From positions 1,087,630 through 1,151,629 of the forward strand of contig NZ_SDGY01000001.1 in NCBI RefSeq assembly GCF_008107645.1: DNA of 64,000 nt, given 5' to 3'. A program made the position numbers and the translations under genes. Source of the DNA: Leuconostoc litchii (GTDB taxonomy: Bacteria > Bacillota > Bacilli > Lactobacillales > Lactobacillaceae). Shown piece by piece: positions 25,843-35,084 of the stretch (its first letter is position 1; every line of letters starts with the position of its first letter). Under the pieces are notes generated by a model that had not been told where the DNA came from, searched no databases, and saw only the letters and a program-made list of their open reading frames with translations.

Positions 25843-26952
25843 ATGTTAACTTTAGCCAAACGAATAGTATCCGATAAAACTTTCATGGTAACGCTAGTTT
25901 TGTCTATTATATCTTTGAAATACGGTCATGTGAATTTTTCAGACATTGACTTCAAAACTATTTTTTCGTTATCAGCTTTATTAATTACCGTTTCTATCTA
26001 CCAAGAGTTAGGTATTCTAAAGTATGTTGCTAGCTATATCGTGGCTAGATGTCAATCTACTCGCACTGTTTTTTTAGTCTTACTTCTTTGTTCATTTTTT
26101 GGCTCTATGCTATTTACTAATGATGTAGCTATTTTGACACTTATCCCTATATTTTTTAACATTAAAAAACACCTGACATCATTGCCTAGCATCTTAACGG
26201 TTAGCTTACTAACAGTTTATGCAAATTTAGGCAGTGCAATCACCCCCTTTGGCAACCCGCAAAATATTTATATTGTTTCATTCTACAATCTTAGTCTTCC
26301 TCATTTTTTAACAATGTCATTGGGTATCGGTGTGTTGGCATTGATTACTTTATTCATGTGTCCCCTCTTTATTAAAAATATTGCCATTCAAACCAACTTG
26401 ACTGTAAATATAAAAATTAATCATCAAAAGGTCATTTATCTCTTTGTCGCTAGTGCTATCGTTTTAATGGGTATACTATCAATTATTCCCATTTCTATAT
26501 CACTTGTTGCCAGTATATTAAGTGGTATTTTACTTAGTAAAAAAGTATTCAAACGCATTGATTATGCTATCATACTGACATTTATTAATTTTTTTATTAT
26601 CATTAGTGCTGTCAGCAAAATTGATGCGATTCGTGAACTAATTCATACACATACACAAAATCAAATTTCTATTTTTTTCTCAGCTGTTATCACAAGTCAA
26701 TTAATTAGTAATGTCCCAGCCACCGTTTTACTATCAAAATTCACCACCGACAATTATCCTTTGTTTTTAGGTGTAACTGTCGGTGGATTAGGAACTATTA
26801 TAGCTTCATTAGCTAACCTATTAGCACTGAGACAATATAATGGTTACACACACAACCACACTAGCCTTCAATTCTTAAAAAAATTTACACTTTTAAACAT
26901 TGTATTTCTGCTATTATTTATACTGATAGGATTAATTTTGTTACATTTATAA
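25843..26952 (+). CDS. Ion-transporter-superfamily permease (ArsB/NhaD/SLC13-like)
   Basis: A 369-residue membrane protein with about 10-11 helices. The motifs TNDVAILTLIPIF and ANLGSAITPFGNPQNIYI are those of the ArsB/CitM/NhaD superfamily, whose members move arsenite, citrate, other dicarboxylates or Na+. The substrate is not evident. I prefer ATG 25843, with GGAAAG upstream, to an in-frame TTG at 25816. It opens a plus-strand group that interrupts the minus-strand genome and may be an acquired segment. Confidence 0.82.
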   Translation: MLTLAKRIVSDKTFMVTLVLSIISLKYGHVNFSDIDFKTIFSLSALLITVSIYQELGILKYVASYIVARCQSTRTVFLVLLLCSFFGSMLFTNDVAILTLIPIFFNIKKHLTSLPSILTVSLLTVYANLGSAITPFGNPQNIYIVSFYNLSLPHFLTMSLGIGVLALITLFMCPLFIKNIAIQTNLTVNIKINHQKVIYLFVASAIVLMGILSIIPISISLVASILSGILLSKKVFKRIDYAIILTFINFFIIISAVSKIDAIRELIHTHTQNQISIFFSAVITSQLISNVPATVLLSKFTTDNYPLFLGVTVGGLGTIIASLANLLALRQYNGYTHNHTSLQFLKKFTLLNIVFLLLFILIGLILLHL

Positions 26953-26971
26953 ATCAAAAGTGAGTATACCG

Positions 26972-27481
26972 ATGCAATCGTACAATAACAAAAATGAATT
27001 AATTCAAGCTATAAATACAAACTATAAAAAATATATTGATGAATTTATCAACATCCCAAACGAACTAAAAAACAAACGAGTGGAAGGTGTTGACAGGACG
27101 CCTGCTGAAAATCTTTCCTATCAATTAGGATGGATAACTGCTTTATTGAGTTGGGAAAAGGACGAATTAGCTGGAAAAGATGTCATTGTTCCCGCTGAAG
27201 GTTATAAATGGAATAATCTAGGTGGCTTATATCAATCGTTTTATCTAACCTACAGCCAATATACTTTGGCAGAACTAATCAATATGCTTAACATACAAGT
27301 AACAAATTTGTGTGAATTAGTAGACAAATTACCTGACAACATTCTATTTGAACCAAATAAACGCAAATGGGCAACATCAGCCGCTCAGTGGCCTGTCTGG
27401 AAATGGATCCATATTAATTCTGTTGCACCTTTTAAAACATTTCGAACCAAAATACGAAAATGGAAGAACTTTTCTCTGTGA
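26972..27481 (+). CDS. ClbS/DfsB (DUF1706) family protein
   Basis: A 169-residue four-helix-bundle protein of the DinB-like ClbS/DfsB family. Typical are YQLGWITALLSWEKDELAG, PAEGYKWNNLGGLYQSFY and the C-terminal KWATSAAQWPVWKWIHINSVAPFKTFRTKIRKW. ClbS of E. coli hydrolyses the genotoxin colibactin, but most members are uncharacterised, so no specific reaction is claimed. The start is taken at ATG 26972 with GTGAG upstream; an in-frame GTG at 26960 is the alternative. It follows the permease by about 20 bp and is probably co-transcribed. Confidence 0.85.
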   Translation: MQSYNNKNELIQAINTNYKKYIDEFINIPNELKNKRVEGVDRTPAENLSYQLGWITALLSWEKDELAGKDVIVPAEGYKWNNLGGLYQSFYLTYSQYTLAELINMLNIQVTNLCELVDKLPDNILFEPNKRKWATSAAQWPVWKWIHINSVAPFKTFRTKIRKWKNFSL

Positions 27482-27620
27482 ATTATATTAAAATGAACTT
27501 CAAAGATTTTTTTTACTAAATTATATGACTTTTTTCACTTATCTGTCATATACTATAGACAAGAGTATTTTCTAAAGAGACGTGCATTGAACCACGTTAA
27601 AAGTTTTTGGGAGAAATATT

Positions 27621-27962
27621 ATGGATGAGAATGGAAAGTATGTACCAGATGAAGTTAAGGGATGGAACTGGGGGGCGTTTGCTTACCATATATTTTGGGG
27701 TATTGGCAACAAAACCTATTTGCCTTTACTCTGCTTAATTCCTATATTTAACATTTTTTGGATGTTTGTATGCGGATTTAAAGGAAATGAATGGGCTTGG
27801 CAAAAAGGTGAGTACAAAGATGTTGAAACTTTTAAAGCTGTACAAGCTACTTGGAATCGTGCCGGATTAGTGCAATTCATTATTGGCATTGCCTTGTTAG
27901 TGTTGTACTTACTGTTTATTAGTGCTATGGTTTCAGCTATTCTAAATAATCAAACATACTAA
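27621..27962 (+). CDS. DUF2628-like small membrane protein
   Basis: A 113-residue protein with a soluble start containing GWNWGAFAYHIFWGIGNKTY, one hydrophobic segment (about 33-50), a cytoplasmic loop with FKGNEWAWQKGEYKDVETFKAVQ, and a C-terminal helix (about 84-105). The W-N-W-x-AF / GNEWAW pattern is that of DUF2628 proteins, of unknown function. GGGAG precedes ATG 27621. It has its own terminator. Confidence 0.8.
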   Translation: MDENGKYVPDEVKGWNWGAFAYHIFWGIGNKTYLPLLCLIPIFNIFWMFVCGFKGNEWAWQKGEYKDVETFKAVQATWNRAGLVQFIIGIALLVLYLLFISAMVSAILNNQTY

Positions 27963-27997
27963 ATCTTACTTTATTATTAGTTACTATAAAAATATAT

Positions 27998-28036
27998 AAA
28001 AAAATCACGGATTCATATTTTGACCGTGATTTTTTT
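27998..28036 (+). terminator. Terminator of the DUF2628-like gene
   Basis: AAAAATCACGG and CCGTGATTTTT form an 11-bp stem with a 13-nt loop followed by T. Confidence 0.85.
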
Positions 28037-28176
28037 ATATTTTCATTTTGTTGACACTAACCAAATTATTAGTTATCTTGTTTATACTATACAATTGGTG
28101 CTAAGCTTTTAAATATTGCAGAATTCTTAAAAAAATTTGAATTATATAGCTGATAATAGTTTACTCCAAAATAAAA

Positions 28177-29001
28177 CTATTCACTTGCCTCCTTAATAAC
28201 CTTTAAATTACTTGTATCGTAAGCTACTCTAGCATGGTTAGTTTTGATTAACTTTTTAGAGATTAACTTACCATCATCATGTACATATTGATATATTTTT
28301 CCACAGCGATACACTTGTCCACCCTCTTCAATAAATTTCTCGTCAATCATCTTTACTTCATAGCTATGTTTAGGCGCCTCAGACATACGTAATTCACCAT
28401 GAAGATATTTATCCCCAACATATGTAATTAATTGATATGTTGCCTCTGTATTATTTTTAAATCTATAATCAAGATAGTTGTATACGATGGACGTTCCACT
28501 GCCAAATGGCACTTGCCTGTCAGAGTCAGGAAACATATCTACCTGCTCATGATGATACTTTTCAATTACATCTAAGGAAGAATGTAAAATCATCCAGTGA
28601 ATTAAATTACTAAACTGACACAATCCGCCACCTGTCCCTTTTTTTAGTTGTCCATCATTAGCAACCATTAATCCAGATTGATAGCCATTTTGAACAGTAC
28701 ACCTTCCAACCAAATTCCAAAAAGAAAATGTTTCCCCTGGCTTAATTAATATGTGGCTAACCTTAGGAGCCGCAATCTTCAAATTATTTACCTTTGCCTC
28801 TTCAACAGGGACTGGTACTTTACGTAATCTTCTGCGCATCAATGACTCATGTTTAAAGACAAGATAAGGTAATTCTTTCTCATATTTGTCTTTGGCCACA
28901 TTTCGACTTACAATATCAACAATTTTTCGCTTTATAATATGTGATTCATAAGATATTTTATATGTTAGTGGTGATATTTCACAAAATAATTTTCTTGTCA
29001 T
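28177..29001 (-). CDS. VanW family protein
   Basis: A 274-residue protein with the VanW signature: IKPGETFSFWNLVGRCTVQNGYQSG, then KGTGGGLCQFSNLIHWMILHSSLDVIEKYHHE, then VPFGSGTSIVYNYLDYRFKNN. VanW occurs in some vancomycin-resistance clusters and widely elsewhere; its biochemical role is unknown. There is no signal peptide and no other van gene next to it. Start chosen at ATG 29001 (GGGGAG eight bases upstream); an overlapping TTG at 29004 is possible. Confidence 0.87.
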   Translation of the reverse strand: MTRKLFCEISPLTYKISYESHIIKRKIVDIVSRNVAKDKYEKELPYLVFKHESLMRRRLRKVPVPVEEAKVNNLKIAAPKVSHILIKPGETFSFWNLVGRCTVQNGYQSGLMVANDGQLKKGTGGGLCQFSNLIHWMILHSSLDVIEKYHHEQVDMFPDSDRQVPFGSGTSIVYNYLDYRFKNNTEATYQLITYVGDKYLHGELRMSEAPKHSYEVKMIDEKFIEEGGQVYRCGKIYQYVHDDGKLISKKLIKTNHARVAYDTSNLKVIKEASE

Positions 29002-29179
29002 CAATTTTTCTCCCCATTCTCTCTTTCTCTATGCTATCACTCCAATAAAATAAGGGTACTATTATTTATATAAATAATTCAGTTTAAAAAAATTAATTTT
29101 TCATTTAATCATAAAAAAGATTAGTTTATATGTAATTTTTACTTTTTTGTACGAAATACAGTGCAACGTTTTTCATAAG
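29002..29179. other. AT-rich gap between VanW and tmRNA genes
   Basis: About 180 bp upstream of the VanW gene; very AT-rich. I see no gene, tRNA or clear promoter motif in it. Confidence 0.5.
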
Positions 29180-29222
29180 AAAAGGCGCTACATCAAGGTT
29201 TTTGAAACCTTGTGCAACGCCA
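29180..29222 (-). terminator. Terminator of tmRNA
   Basis: On the minus strand GGCG...CGCC closes an interrupted stem with an inner AAGGTTT/AAACCTT hairpin, followed by TTTTCTT. Confidence 0.8.
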
Positions 29223-29234
29223 TGAAATGCTAAA

Positions 29235-29589
29235 TGGATCTGAGGGGAGTCGAACCCCTGTCCAAATCACCTGATACATCAATATCTACGCTTATAGAGC
29301 CACTACTTAAATTTCATTGTACCGTACGCCGCAGCTCAAGGCCAACCAATACAACTAATCTGATTAATTTAATGATGTTCTTCCAGATGTAAAGACCACC
29401 ACGATCTGGCTTTTTATGGCCTAATCTCAGACACCAGCAACCAAGATTAAGCTACGCATCACTGTGTTTTAGGCAGCGATAGCGAAAGAGTTTTCGTTTT
29501 TTGCAGTTAAAATTTCTGCCCGTTTTGCGCCCGGACGGCGAAACGCAATCAATGCTCTAAGTAACCTGTCGAATTCCAAAAACAGACCC
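29235..29589 (-). ncRNA. ssrA: Transfer-messenger RNA
   Basis: A 355-nt one-piece tmRNA. The 5' acceptor strand GGGTCTG pairs with the 3' CAGATCC (one G-U) and the discriminator is A; CCA is not encoded. The 5' part has GGAATTCGACAGG and the 3' T arm GGTTCGACTCC. The resume codon GCA begins the tag reading frame at 29504 and encodes AKNENSFAIAA, ending at TAA 29469-29471. It rescues stalled ribosomes with SmpB. An extended -10 (TGTTATAAT, 29624-29629) near the end of accA suggests its own promoter and a 5' leader removed by RNase P. Confidence 0.97.
29469..29504 (-). CDS. tmRNA proteolysis tag
   Basis: Eleven codons and TAA encoding AKNENSFAIAA inside ssrA; the hydrophobic C-terminus AIAA is a ClpXP/ClpAP degradation signal. 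It has no start codon because ribosomes resume here during trans-translation. Confidence 0.95.
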   Translation of the reverse strand, partial: AKNENSFAIAA

Positions 29590-29643
29590 TTAAAAAATCC
29601 ACCAAATACCTTTGGGGACTTTCATTATAACATATTTATCTTT

Positions 29644-30447
29644 TTAAAACGCTCTAAAACGGTTACGGCGCTTAACTATTAATTCATCCGGTGTTAATTG
29701 ATTTAAGGAACTAATTTCATCAGTCAGCCGTTTGCGGATTAGATTAAATACTCTTGGATGATTACGAGACTCAGGAATAATATATTCAATAATATTCTTC
29801 TCCAACAAATCTTTAGCTGTTAAGCCCATAATTTCTGCAGCCTCCTCACTACGCTTGCTATCTTTCCACAAAATAGAAGCAAATCCTTCGGGGGATAATA
29901 TTGAATATGTTGCATTTTGAAACATCCACACTTGATCAGCTGTTGCTAAAGCAAGCGCGCCCCCAGAACCACCCTCACCATAGATAATCGAAATCATAGG
30001 CACAGTCAATTTCATTGAATCCAAAATTGATTTAGCAATGGCTTCCCCTTGTCCTTGTGCTTCTGCTTCTTTACCTGGAAAAGCCCCAGGTGTATTTACA
30101 AACATAATAATCGGACGATTAAATCGATTCGCTTGTTGCATTAGCCGTTGCGCCTTACGATATCCCCAAGGCTCAGGAGAACCATTACGCTTACTTAACT
30201 TGTCATGAATATCGATTCCTTTATCCACAACGATAACGGTCACTGGCATAGTTCCCAAACGAGCAATACCACCGATAATAGACATATCATCACCGCCAAG
30301 ACGATCACCATGCAATTCAACAAACTCTGTGAAAATACCATCAATAATCTCTCGAGCCATAAAACGGTCTTCACGTGATTTTTTAACAACCTGCGCTGGT
30401 GTTAATTCGCGTTTAAATAATTTCAATCCACTTAGAATATCAGGCAT
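29644..30447 (-). CDS. accA: Acetyl-CoA carboxylase carboxyltransferase alpha subunit
   Basis: A 267-residue subunit that with AccD transfers carboxyl from biotin to acetyl-CoA, giving malonyl-CoA. Family segments are FVELHGDRLGGDD, GYRKAQRLM, FVNTPGAFPGKEAEAQGQGEAIA and IYGEGGSGGALA. It is shorter at the N-terminus than the E. coli protein, as in other LAB. It is the last gene of the fatty-acid operon, and its ATG directly follows the accD stop (TAAATG). Confidence 0.96.
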   Translation of the reverse strand: MPDILSGLKLFKRELTPAQVVKKSREDRFMAREIIDGIFTEFVELHGDRLGGDDMSIIGGIARLGTMPVTVIVVDKGIDIHDKLSKRNGSPEPWGYRKAQRLMQQANRFNRPIIMFVNTPGAFPGKEAEAQGQGEAIAKSILDSMKLTVPMISIIYGEGGSGGALALATADQVWMFQNATYSILSPEGFASILWKDSKRSEEAAEIMGLTAKDLLEKNIIEYIIPESRNHPRVFNLIRKRLTDEISSLNQLTPDELIVKRRNRFRAF

Positions 30448-31290
30448 TTATTCGGCCTCCGTTGTGTGTAATCTAACAATCTGAGCAATTAATCGTGCTA
30501 ATTCCGATCTCGGAACAATTTGATCCACAAAACCATTTTCTAGTAACGTTTCTACACGTTGAAAATCTTTAGGTAATTTCTCATGAATTGTTGATTCAAT
30601 AACTCTGGCCCCAGCAAACCCAACGAGTGCATGTGGTTCAGCCAAAGTAATATCCCCTTGCATCGCAAAACTAGCTGTTACGCCACCAGTTGTAGGGTCA
30701 GTTAATACAACTAGATAAAGTAGTTTAGCTTCTTGATGAGCCGCAACAGCAGCCGATACTTTAGCCATCTGCATCAAAGAATTAATGCCTTCTTGCATAC
30801 GCGCACCGCCCGAAGCCGTAAACAAAACAACAGGTAATCTATGCGCCGTAGCATATTCAAACAATCGAGTAATTTTCTCACCTGTCATTGAACCCAAAGA
30901 TCCCATCATGAAATATGAATCCATGATACCTAAAGCTACTCGTTCCCCTTCAATATCTGCCAAACCTGTTAATACTGACTCGGCTAATTCTGTTTGAGAC
31001 TGTGCACGTTTCAATTTTTCTGCATAACCAGGAAAATCAGGATGATCCATTTGGATGTCAGCATCCATTTCCTCAAAATTTTGAGTCAGCAGCTCAATTC
31101 GTTCTCGAGCTTGTAGTCGAAATCCATAACCACATTTCGCACAAACACGATACTTACCAAGCTGTTTATTATACATTTGCGCGCCACAATATGGACAAGC
31201 TAAGAAAAGGCCATCTGGTATACGATCATTAACTGATGCATCTTTTTTAATCTTTGAAGTGTCGTTCTTTTTATTACTGTATAGTTCCAT
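30448..31290 (-). CDS. accD: Acetyl-CoA carboxylase carboxyltransferase beta subunit
   Basis: A 280-residue subunit with an N-terminal zinc ribbon (C32, C35, C50, C53, in CPYCGAQ...CAKCGYGF) and a crotonase-like carboxyltransferase core containing FTASGGARMQEG and DPTTGGVTASFAMQGD. Start ATG 31290 has GGAGA upstream; an in-frame ATG at 31305 overlaps that ribosome site and is less likely. Partner of AccA. Confidence 0.96.
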   Translation of the reverse strand: MELYSNKKNDTSKIKKDASVNDRIPDGLFLACPYCGAQMYNKQLGKYRVCAKCGYGFRLQARERIELLTQNFEEMDADIQMDHPDFPGYAEKLKRAQSQTELAESVLTGLADIEGERVALGIMDSYFMMGSLGSMTGEKITRLFEYATAHRLPVVLFTASGGARMQEGINSLMQMAKVSAAVAAHQEAKLLYLVVLTDPTTGGVTASFAMQGDITLAEPHALVGFAGARVIESTIHEKLPKDFQRVETLLENGFVDQIVPRSELARLIAQIVRLHTTEAE

Positions 31291-31349
31291 ATGAAATGTC
31301 TCCATTTACTAGAATACCGCACACGTCAAACGCATGCGGCATTAATTTA

Positions 31350-32723
31350 TTAATTATTTGACAGAGTTTCCGTCCAACGTGGTAAAAAATCATTTTCCAG
31401 ATAACGTGTATCAAACTCACCTCGCTTGACATTATCATCTTCTAACAACGCTTTTTGAAAACTTAAACTGGTAAAAATGCCTTGTACAACAGTTTCATCA
31501 ACAATGCGATGAATTTTATTCACAGCTTTTTCACGCGTATCACCCTTAACAACTAGTTTACCAATCATTGAATCGTAAAAAGGTTGTACTTTATCTCCGA
31601 CAAACAACGCAGAGTCAATTCGAACACCCGGTCCACCTGTAGGCAAGAATATTAAATCAATTGTTCCAGCACTAGGTGCGAAGTTATTTTCGGGTCTCTC
31701 AGCCGTTAAACGAACTTCAATAGAATGACCGTTAATTTGAATATCATCTTGTGTTATTGGTAAATCATAACCGGCAGCTATTTCAATTTGTAATCTAACA
31801 AGATCCAAATCCGTCACCATTTCAGTCACTGGATGCTCCACCTGAATACGTGTGTTCATTTCCATAAAGTAAAAATTACCTTCATGATCCTGCAAAAATT
31901 CAATAGTTCCTGTATTTTCATACTTTATAGCTTGTGCAGCTTTTGTGACAATACTACCTAAATAAGCGCGCATTTCAGGTGTCACACCAACCGCAGGTGA
32001 CTCTTCTAACACTTTTTGATTTTTACGTTGTAACGAGCAATCACGTTCTGGTAGATACACGACGTGTCCATTTTCATCTCGTAAAAGTTGCATCTCGATG
32101 TGTCGAACATGTTCCATCACTTTTTCGATGTACATCTGATCATCACCAACAGATAGTCGTGCTTCGTTTTGAGCATCATCAAACTTATCACTCAGCTCAG
32201 CTTCACTATAGACAAAACGCATTCCTTTTCCACCACCACCGGCAGCAGCTTTCAGCAATAATGGATATCCAATACGATCAGCAACAGCTTTTGCTTCTGA
32301 AAAATCACGAATAAAGCCATCTGATCCAGGAATAACTGGCACACCAGCTTGCCTCATCTCTTCACGAGCGTTGGCTTTATTACCCATTAATTCAATTGTA
32401 TCTGGACGTGGTCCAATCCATTTAATGCCAACTTCGCCGACCATTTCAGCAAACAACGCATTTTCTGATAAAAATCCATAGCCAGGATGAATGGCTTCGG
32501 ATCCTGTTAACAAAGCTGCACTTAAAATATTTTTCATATTCAAGTACGAATCTGTCGGCTTGACCCCACCAACTGCGATAGCTTCGTCAGCAATTTGAAC
32601 ATGTAGGCTATCTTTGTCAGCTATTGAATAAATAGCAACTGACGCAATACCCATTTCTCTCAACGTCCGGATAATACGTACCGCAACTTCGCCACGGTTT
32701 GCCACTAGTACCTTTTTGAACAT
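31350..32723 (-). CDS. accC: Biotin carboxylase
   Basis: A 457-residue ATP-grasp enzyme that carboxylates the biotin on AccB. Recognisable are FKKVLVANRGEVAVRIIRT, the glycine-rich loop KAAAGGGGKGMR, and the catalytic MEMNTRIQVEHPVTE. Start ATG 32723 lies one base after the fabZ2 stop, with GGAG inside the end of fabZ2, so they are coupled. Confidence 0.97.
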   Translation of the reverse strand: MFKKVLVANRGEVAVRIIRTLREMGIASVAIYSIADKDSLHVQIADEAIAVGGVKPTDSYLNMKNILSAALLTGSEAIHPGYGFLSENALFAEMVGEVGIKWIGPRPDTIELMGNKANAREEMRQAGVPVIPGSDGFIRDFSEAKAVADRIGYPLLLKAAAGGGGKGMRFVYSEAELSDKFDDAQNEARLSVGDDQMYIEKVMEHVRHIEMQLLRDENGHVVYLPERDCSLQRKNQKVLEESPAVGVTPEMRAYLGSIVTKAAQAIKYENTGTIEFLQDHEGNFYFMEMNTRIQVEHPVTEMVTDLDLVRLQIEIAAGYDLPITQDDIQINGHSIEVRLTAERPENNFAPSAGTIDLIFLPTGGPGVRIDSALFVGDKVQPFYDSMIGKLVVKGDTREKAVNKIHRIVDETVVQGIFTSLSFQKALLEDDNVKRGEFDTRYLENDFLPRWTETLSNN

Positions 32724-32724
32724 T

Positions 32725-33156
32725 TTAATCTCCAATAATAAACGTCAATTCTGCGGTTGTCGCTTTCTTGTCACCGACCCAAACGATACCCTTACCCGTA
32801 CCAATTGGCCCACGCAAACGATCTAAAGTAACTTCTAAACGTAATTGATCTCCTGGACGAACCATTTTACGATAACGAGCCTTTTTAATACCACCAAAAT
32901 ATGCTGTTTTACCCTTAAATTCTGGCATAGAAAGTAATGCAACTGCACCAGTTTGAGCTAATGCTTCTACCGTTAATGCACCAGGAAACGTTGGGTTACC
33001 AGGGAAATGACCTTGAAAAATTTCTTCATTAACACTAATATTTTTAATTGCTACTGCTCTTTCACCGGGAACGAGTTCTTCCACCGTATCCAACATTAGC
33101 ATTGGGTAACGGTGAGGTAAAATTTCTTGAATTTGTTGAGTATTTAGAATCGACAT
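32725..33156 (-). CDS. fabZ: 3-hydroxyacyl-ACP dehydratase, copy 2 (FabZ)
   Basis: A 143-residue hot-dog-fold dehydratase with the catalytic H50 and E64 (GHFPGNPTFPGALTVEALAQ). It removes water from 3-hydroxyacyl-ACP. It sits among the acc genes. The other FabZ-type gene is first in the operon (39578-40024). This copy has the standard LPHRYPML start motif. Confidence 0.94.
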   Translation of the reverse strand: MSILNTQQIQEILPHRYPMLMLDTVEELVPGERAVAIKNISVNEEIFQGHFPGNPTFPGALTVEALAQTGAVALLSMPEFKGKTAYFGGIKKARYRKMVRPGDQLRLEVTLDRLRGPIGTGKGIVWVGDKKATTAELTFIIGD

Positions 33157-33237
33157 TTTCGGCTCCTTTGTATTATGTACGTTTGCATAATATTTATTAA
33201 AATTTCAAAATATCAATACAAACTTTTAAATTATATT

Positions 33238-33699
33238 TTAATCAGTTGTGATTCTATAAAGTGGCTTATTATAGTCAACAACTTCTTCATTAGAAACGAG
33301 TATTTCAGCAACTGTACCATTAGTTTCACTATGGATTTCTGTCATTAGCTTCATCGCTTCAATCACAGCCACGGTTTCACCAACAGCCACTTTGTCACCA
33401 ACTTGTTTAAACATTGGTGCATCAGGCTTTGGTTGCAAATAAACCGTTCCAACCATCGGTGCAACAATCTCAGTTCCTGATTTAGCGACTTCATCTTCTG
33501 CTGGTTGCGCTGGTACTGCAGCTGGATTAATTGTATCAGGGGTAGCAATTGGCGTTTGAACAGGTGTATTAGCAATCGACTCACTTTTATTCTTAGATAA
33601 ATGCAAACTGAATTCACCATCAACAACTTTAAATTCACGCAAAGAACTATTCTCTAAATCTGCAATTAAGCCACGAATTTCTTCAATATTTAAACTCAT
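33238..33699 (-). CDS. accB: Biotin carboxyl carrier protein
   Basis: A 153-residue carrier with an Ala/Pro-rich linker (about 44-72) and a C-terminal biotinyl domain with VIEAMKLMTE; K117 is the lysine biotinylated by BirA (45114-46097). It shuttles carboxybiotin between AccC and AccDA. It starts three bases after fabF. Confidence 0.96.
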   Translation of the reverse strand: MSLNIEEIRGLIADLENSSLREFKVVDGEFSLHLSKNKSESIANTPVQTPIATPDTINPAAVPAQPAEDEVAKSGTEIVAPMVGTVYLQPKPDAPMFKQVGDKVAVGETVAVIEAMKLMTEIHSETNGTVAEILVSNEEVVDYNKPLYRITTD

Positions 33700-33702
33700 T
33701 AA

Positions 33703-34965
33703 TTAAACCCCTTCGTGCCATTTCTTAAACACAATTACGGCATTGTGCCCACCGAAACCATAGTTAGCGCTCATTACGTATTCTGGTGCCTGATGCTTAT
33801 TCTCTTGATTAACTAAATTCACTACCTTAGTGTCTTCATCTTGTTCATCAAGGCCAACATTGACTGGCAATTCACCACGCGTCAATGCGCCAACTGAAAT
33901 TACCGCTTCAATAGCACCTGCAGCACCAAGCAAATGTCCCGTCATACCCTTTGTTGAAGACACTGGTACTGTATTCTCTCCAAATACGGTAGCAATAGCA
34001 TGGGCTTCACCTGAATCATTTGCACCCGTAGCCGTTCCGTGCGCATTGATATAAGAAATTTGATTAGCTTCCAAGTTTGCATCATTCAGTGCATCTCGAA
34101 TAGCACGCGCAGCCCCCTCACCGTCTGGGGATGGTGAAGTCATATGGTAAGCATCAGATGATGCACCATAGCCAACTAATTCAGCAATAATGTTCGCTCC
34201 ACGATTTTGGGCATGTTCTAAGCTTTCAATAACCAAAATTCCTGAACCTTCACCTAAGACAAACCCATGACGATTTTTATCAAATGGTTTTGAGGCTTGG
34301 TTTGGATCTTCTTCCTTTGATAAAGCAGTCAAAGCTGCGAAACCAGCGATCCCAATTTCGTTAACTGTGGCTTCTGATCCACCTGTCAACATAACATCAG
34401 CTTTACCTGATTGAATACGCCAGAAAGCTTCCCCAATAGCATTGGTTGCAGATGCACAGGCAGTAACAATTGTTGAGTTAATGCCCTTGGCACCAAAGCG
34501 TAATGAAACATTTCCAGAAACCATGTTTGGAATTGATTCGGGGACAAACAGTGGGCTCACACGTTGTGGCCCTTTGTCATGCATTTTAATGACTTGTTCC
34601 TGAATAGTTGTTAAACCACCAATTCCATTACCCAAAATAACACCAAAACGAGTTGGATCCGCGACTGTAGTTGGTGCTTCAGCACCTTCTTCTGACTTTA
34701 AGCCAGCATTAGTTAAGGCTTGATCGGCAGCATCAATGGCATATTGTGAAAACAAATCCATTTTACGTGCATCGCGCTTTCCAACACGAGCTGCTGGGTC
34801 AAACCCATCAACTTGCCCAGCAACGGTAATCCCCGTTTCTGAAGCATCAAACTTAGTAATTGGCTTAATACCAATTTTTTCATTGAAAATACCGTCCATG
34901 AAAGACTGTGTATCATTTCCTAATGGCGTTACTGCGCCAAGTCCTGTAATTACTACGCGTGTCAT
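33703..34965 (-). CDS. fabF: 3-oxoacyl-ACP synthase II
   Basis: A 420-residue KAS II with C170 (TACASA) and the two histidines in NAHGTATGAND and TKGMTGHLLGAAG. It elongates acyl-ACPs. I place the start at ATG 34965 (MTRVVITGLG, the family start), although no ribosome site precedes it. Instead a 23-codon ORF ends four bases before the ATG, which suggests coupled translation. An in-frame ATG at 35004 would add 13 residues but also lacks a ribosome site. Confidence 0.94.
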   Translation of the reverse strand: MTRVVITGLGAVTPLGNDTQSFMDGIFNEKIGIKPITKFDASETGITVAGQVDGFDPAARVGKRDARKMDLFSQYAIDAADQALTNAGLKSEEGAEAPTTVADPTRFGVILGNGIGGLTTIQEQVIKMHDKGPQRVSPLFVPESIPNMVSGNVSLRFGAKGINSTIVTACASATNAIGEAFWRIQSGKADVMLTGGSEATVNEIGIAGFAALTALSKEEDPNQASKPFDKNRHGFVLGEGSGILVIESLEHAQNRGANIIAELVGYGASSDAYHMTSPSPDGEGAARAIRDALNDANLEANQISYINAHGTATGANDSGEAHAIATVFGENTVPVSSTKGMTGHLLGAAGAIEAVISVGALTRGELPVNVGLDEQDEDTKVVNLVNQENKHQAPEYVMSANYGFGGHNAVIVFKKWHEGV

Positions 34966-34969
34966 AATA

Positions 34970-35041
34970 TTAAGAGCGTGAACAGACATCAAATAAAAAT
35001 TCATAGCAACATAAATTTAAATTAAACGACCGCAAACGCAT
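34970..35041 (-). CDS. Putative 23-codon upstream ORF coupled to fabF
   Basis: Reads from ATG 35041 (or TTG 35035) to TAA 34970-34972, four bases before the fabF ATG. AGAAAGGA lies just upstream; spacing is too short for the ATG but ideal (7 nt) for the TTG. Its product is cysteine-rich for its size and matches nothing I know. It probably acts by delivering ribosomes to fabF. Confidence 0.35.
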   Translation of the reverse strand: MRLRSFNLNLCCYEFLFDVCSRS

Positions 35042-35084
35042 TTCCTTTCTTTATGTTCTGAGTGCATAACATCAACATCACAAC

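Noticed and set aside
28051-28079. TTGACA with a TATCTT 17 bp downstream, plus strand
   Set aside because: Weak -10 and no gene or RNA structure follows before the convergent VanW gene.
28177-29001. Vancomycin-resistance locus suggested by VanW and the VanY-type peptidase
   Set aside because: The two genes are 31 kb apart, with no vanHAX, and both families are common in non-resistance contexts.
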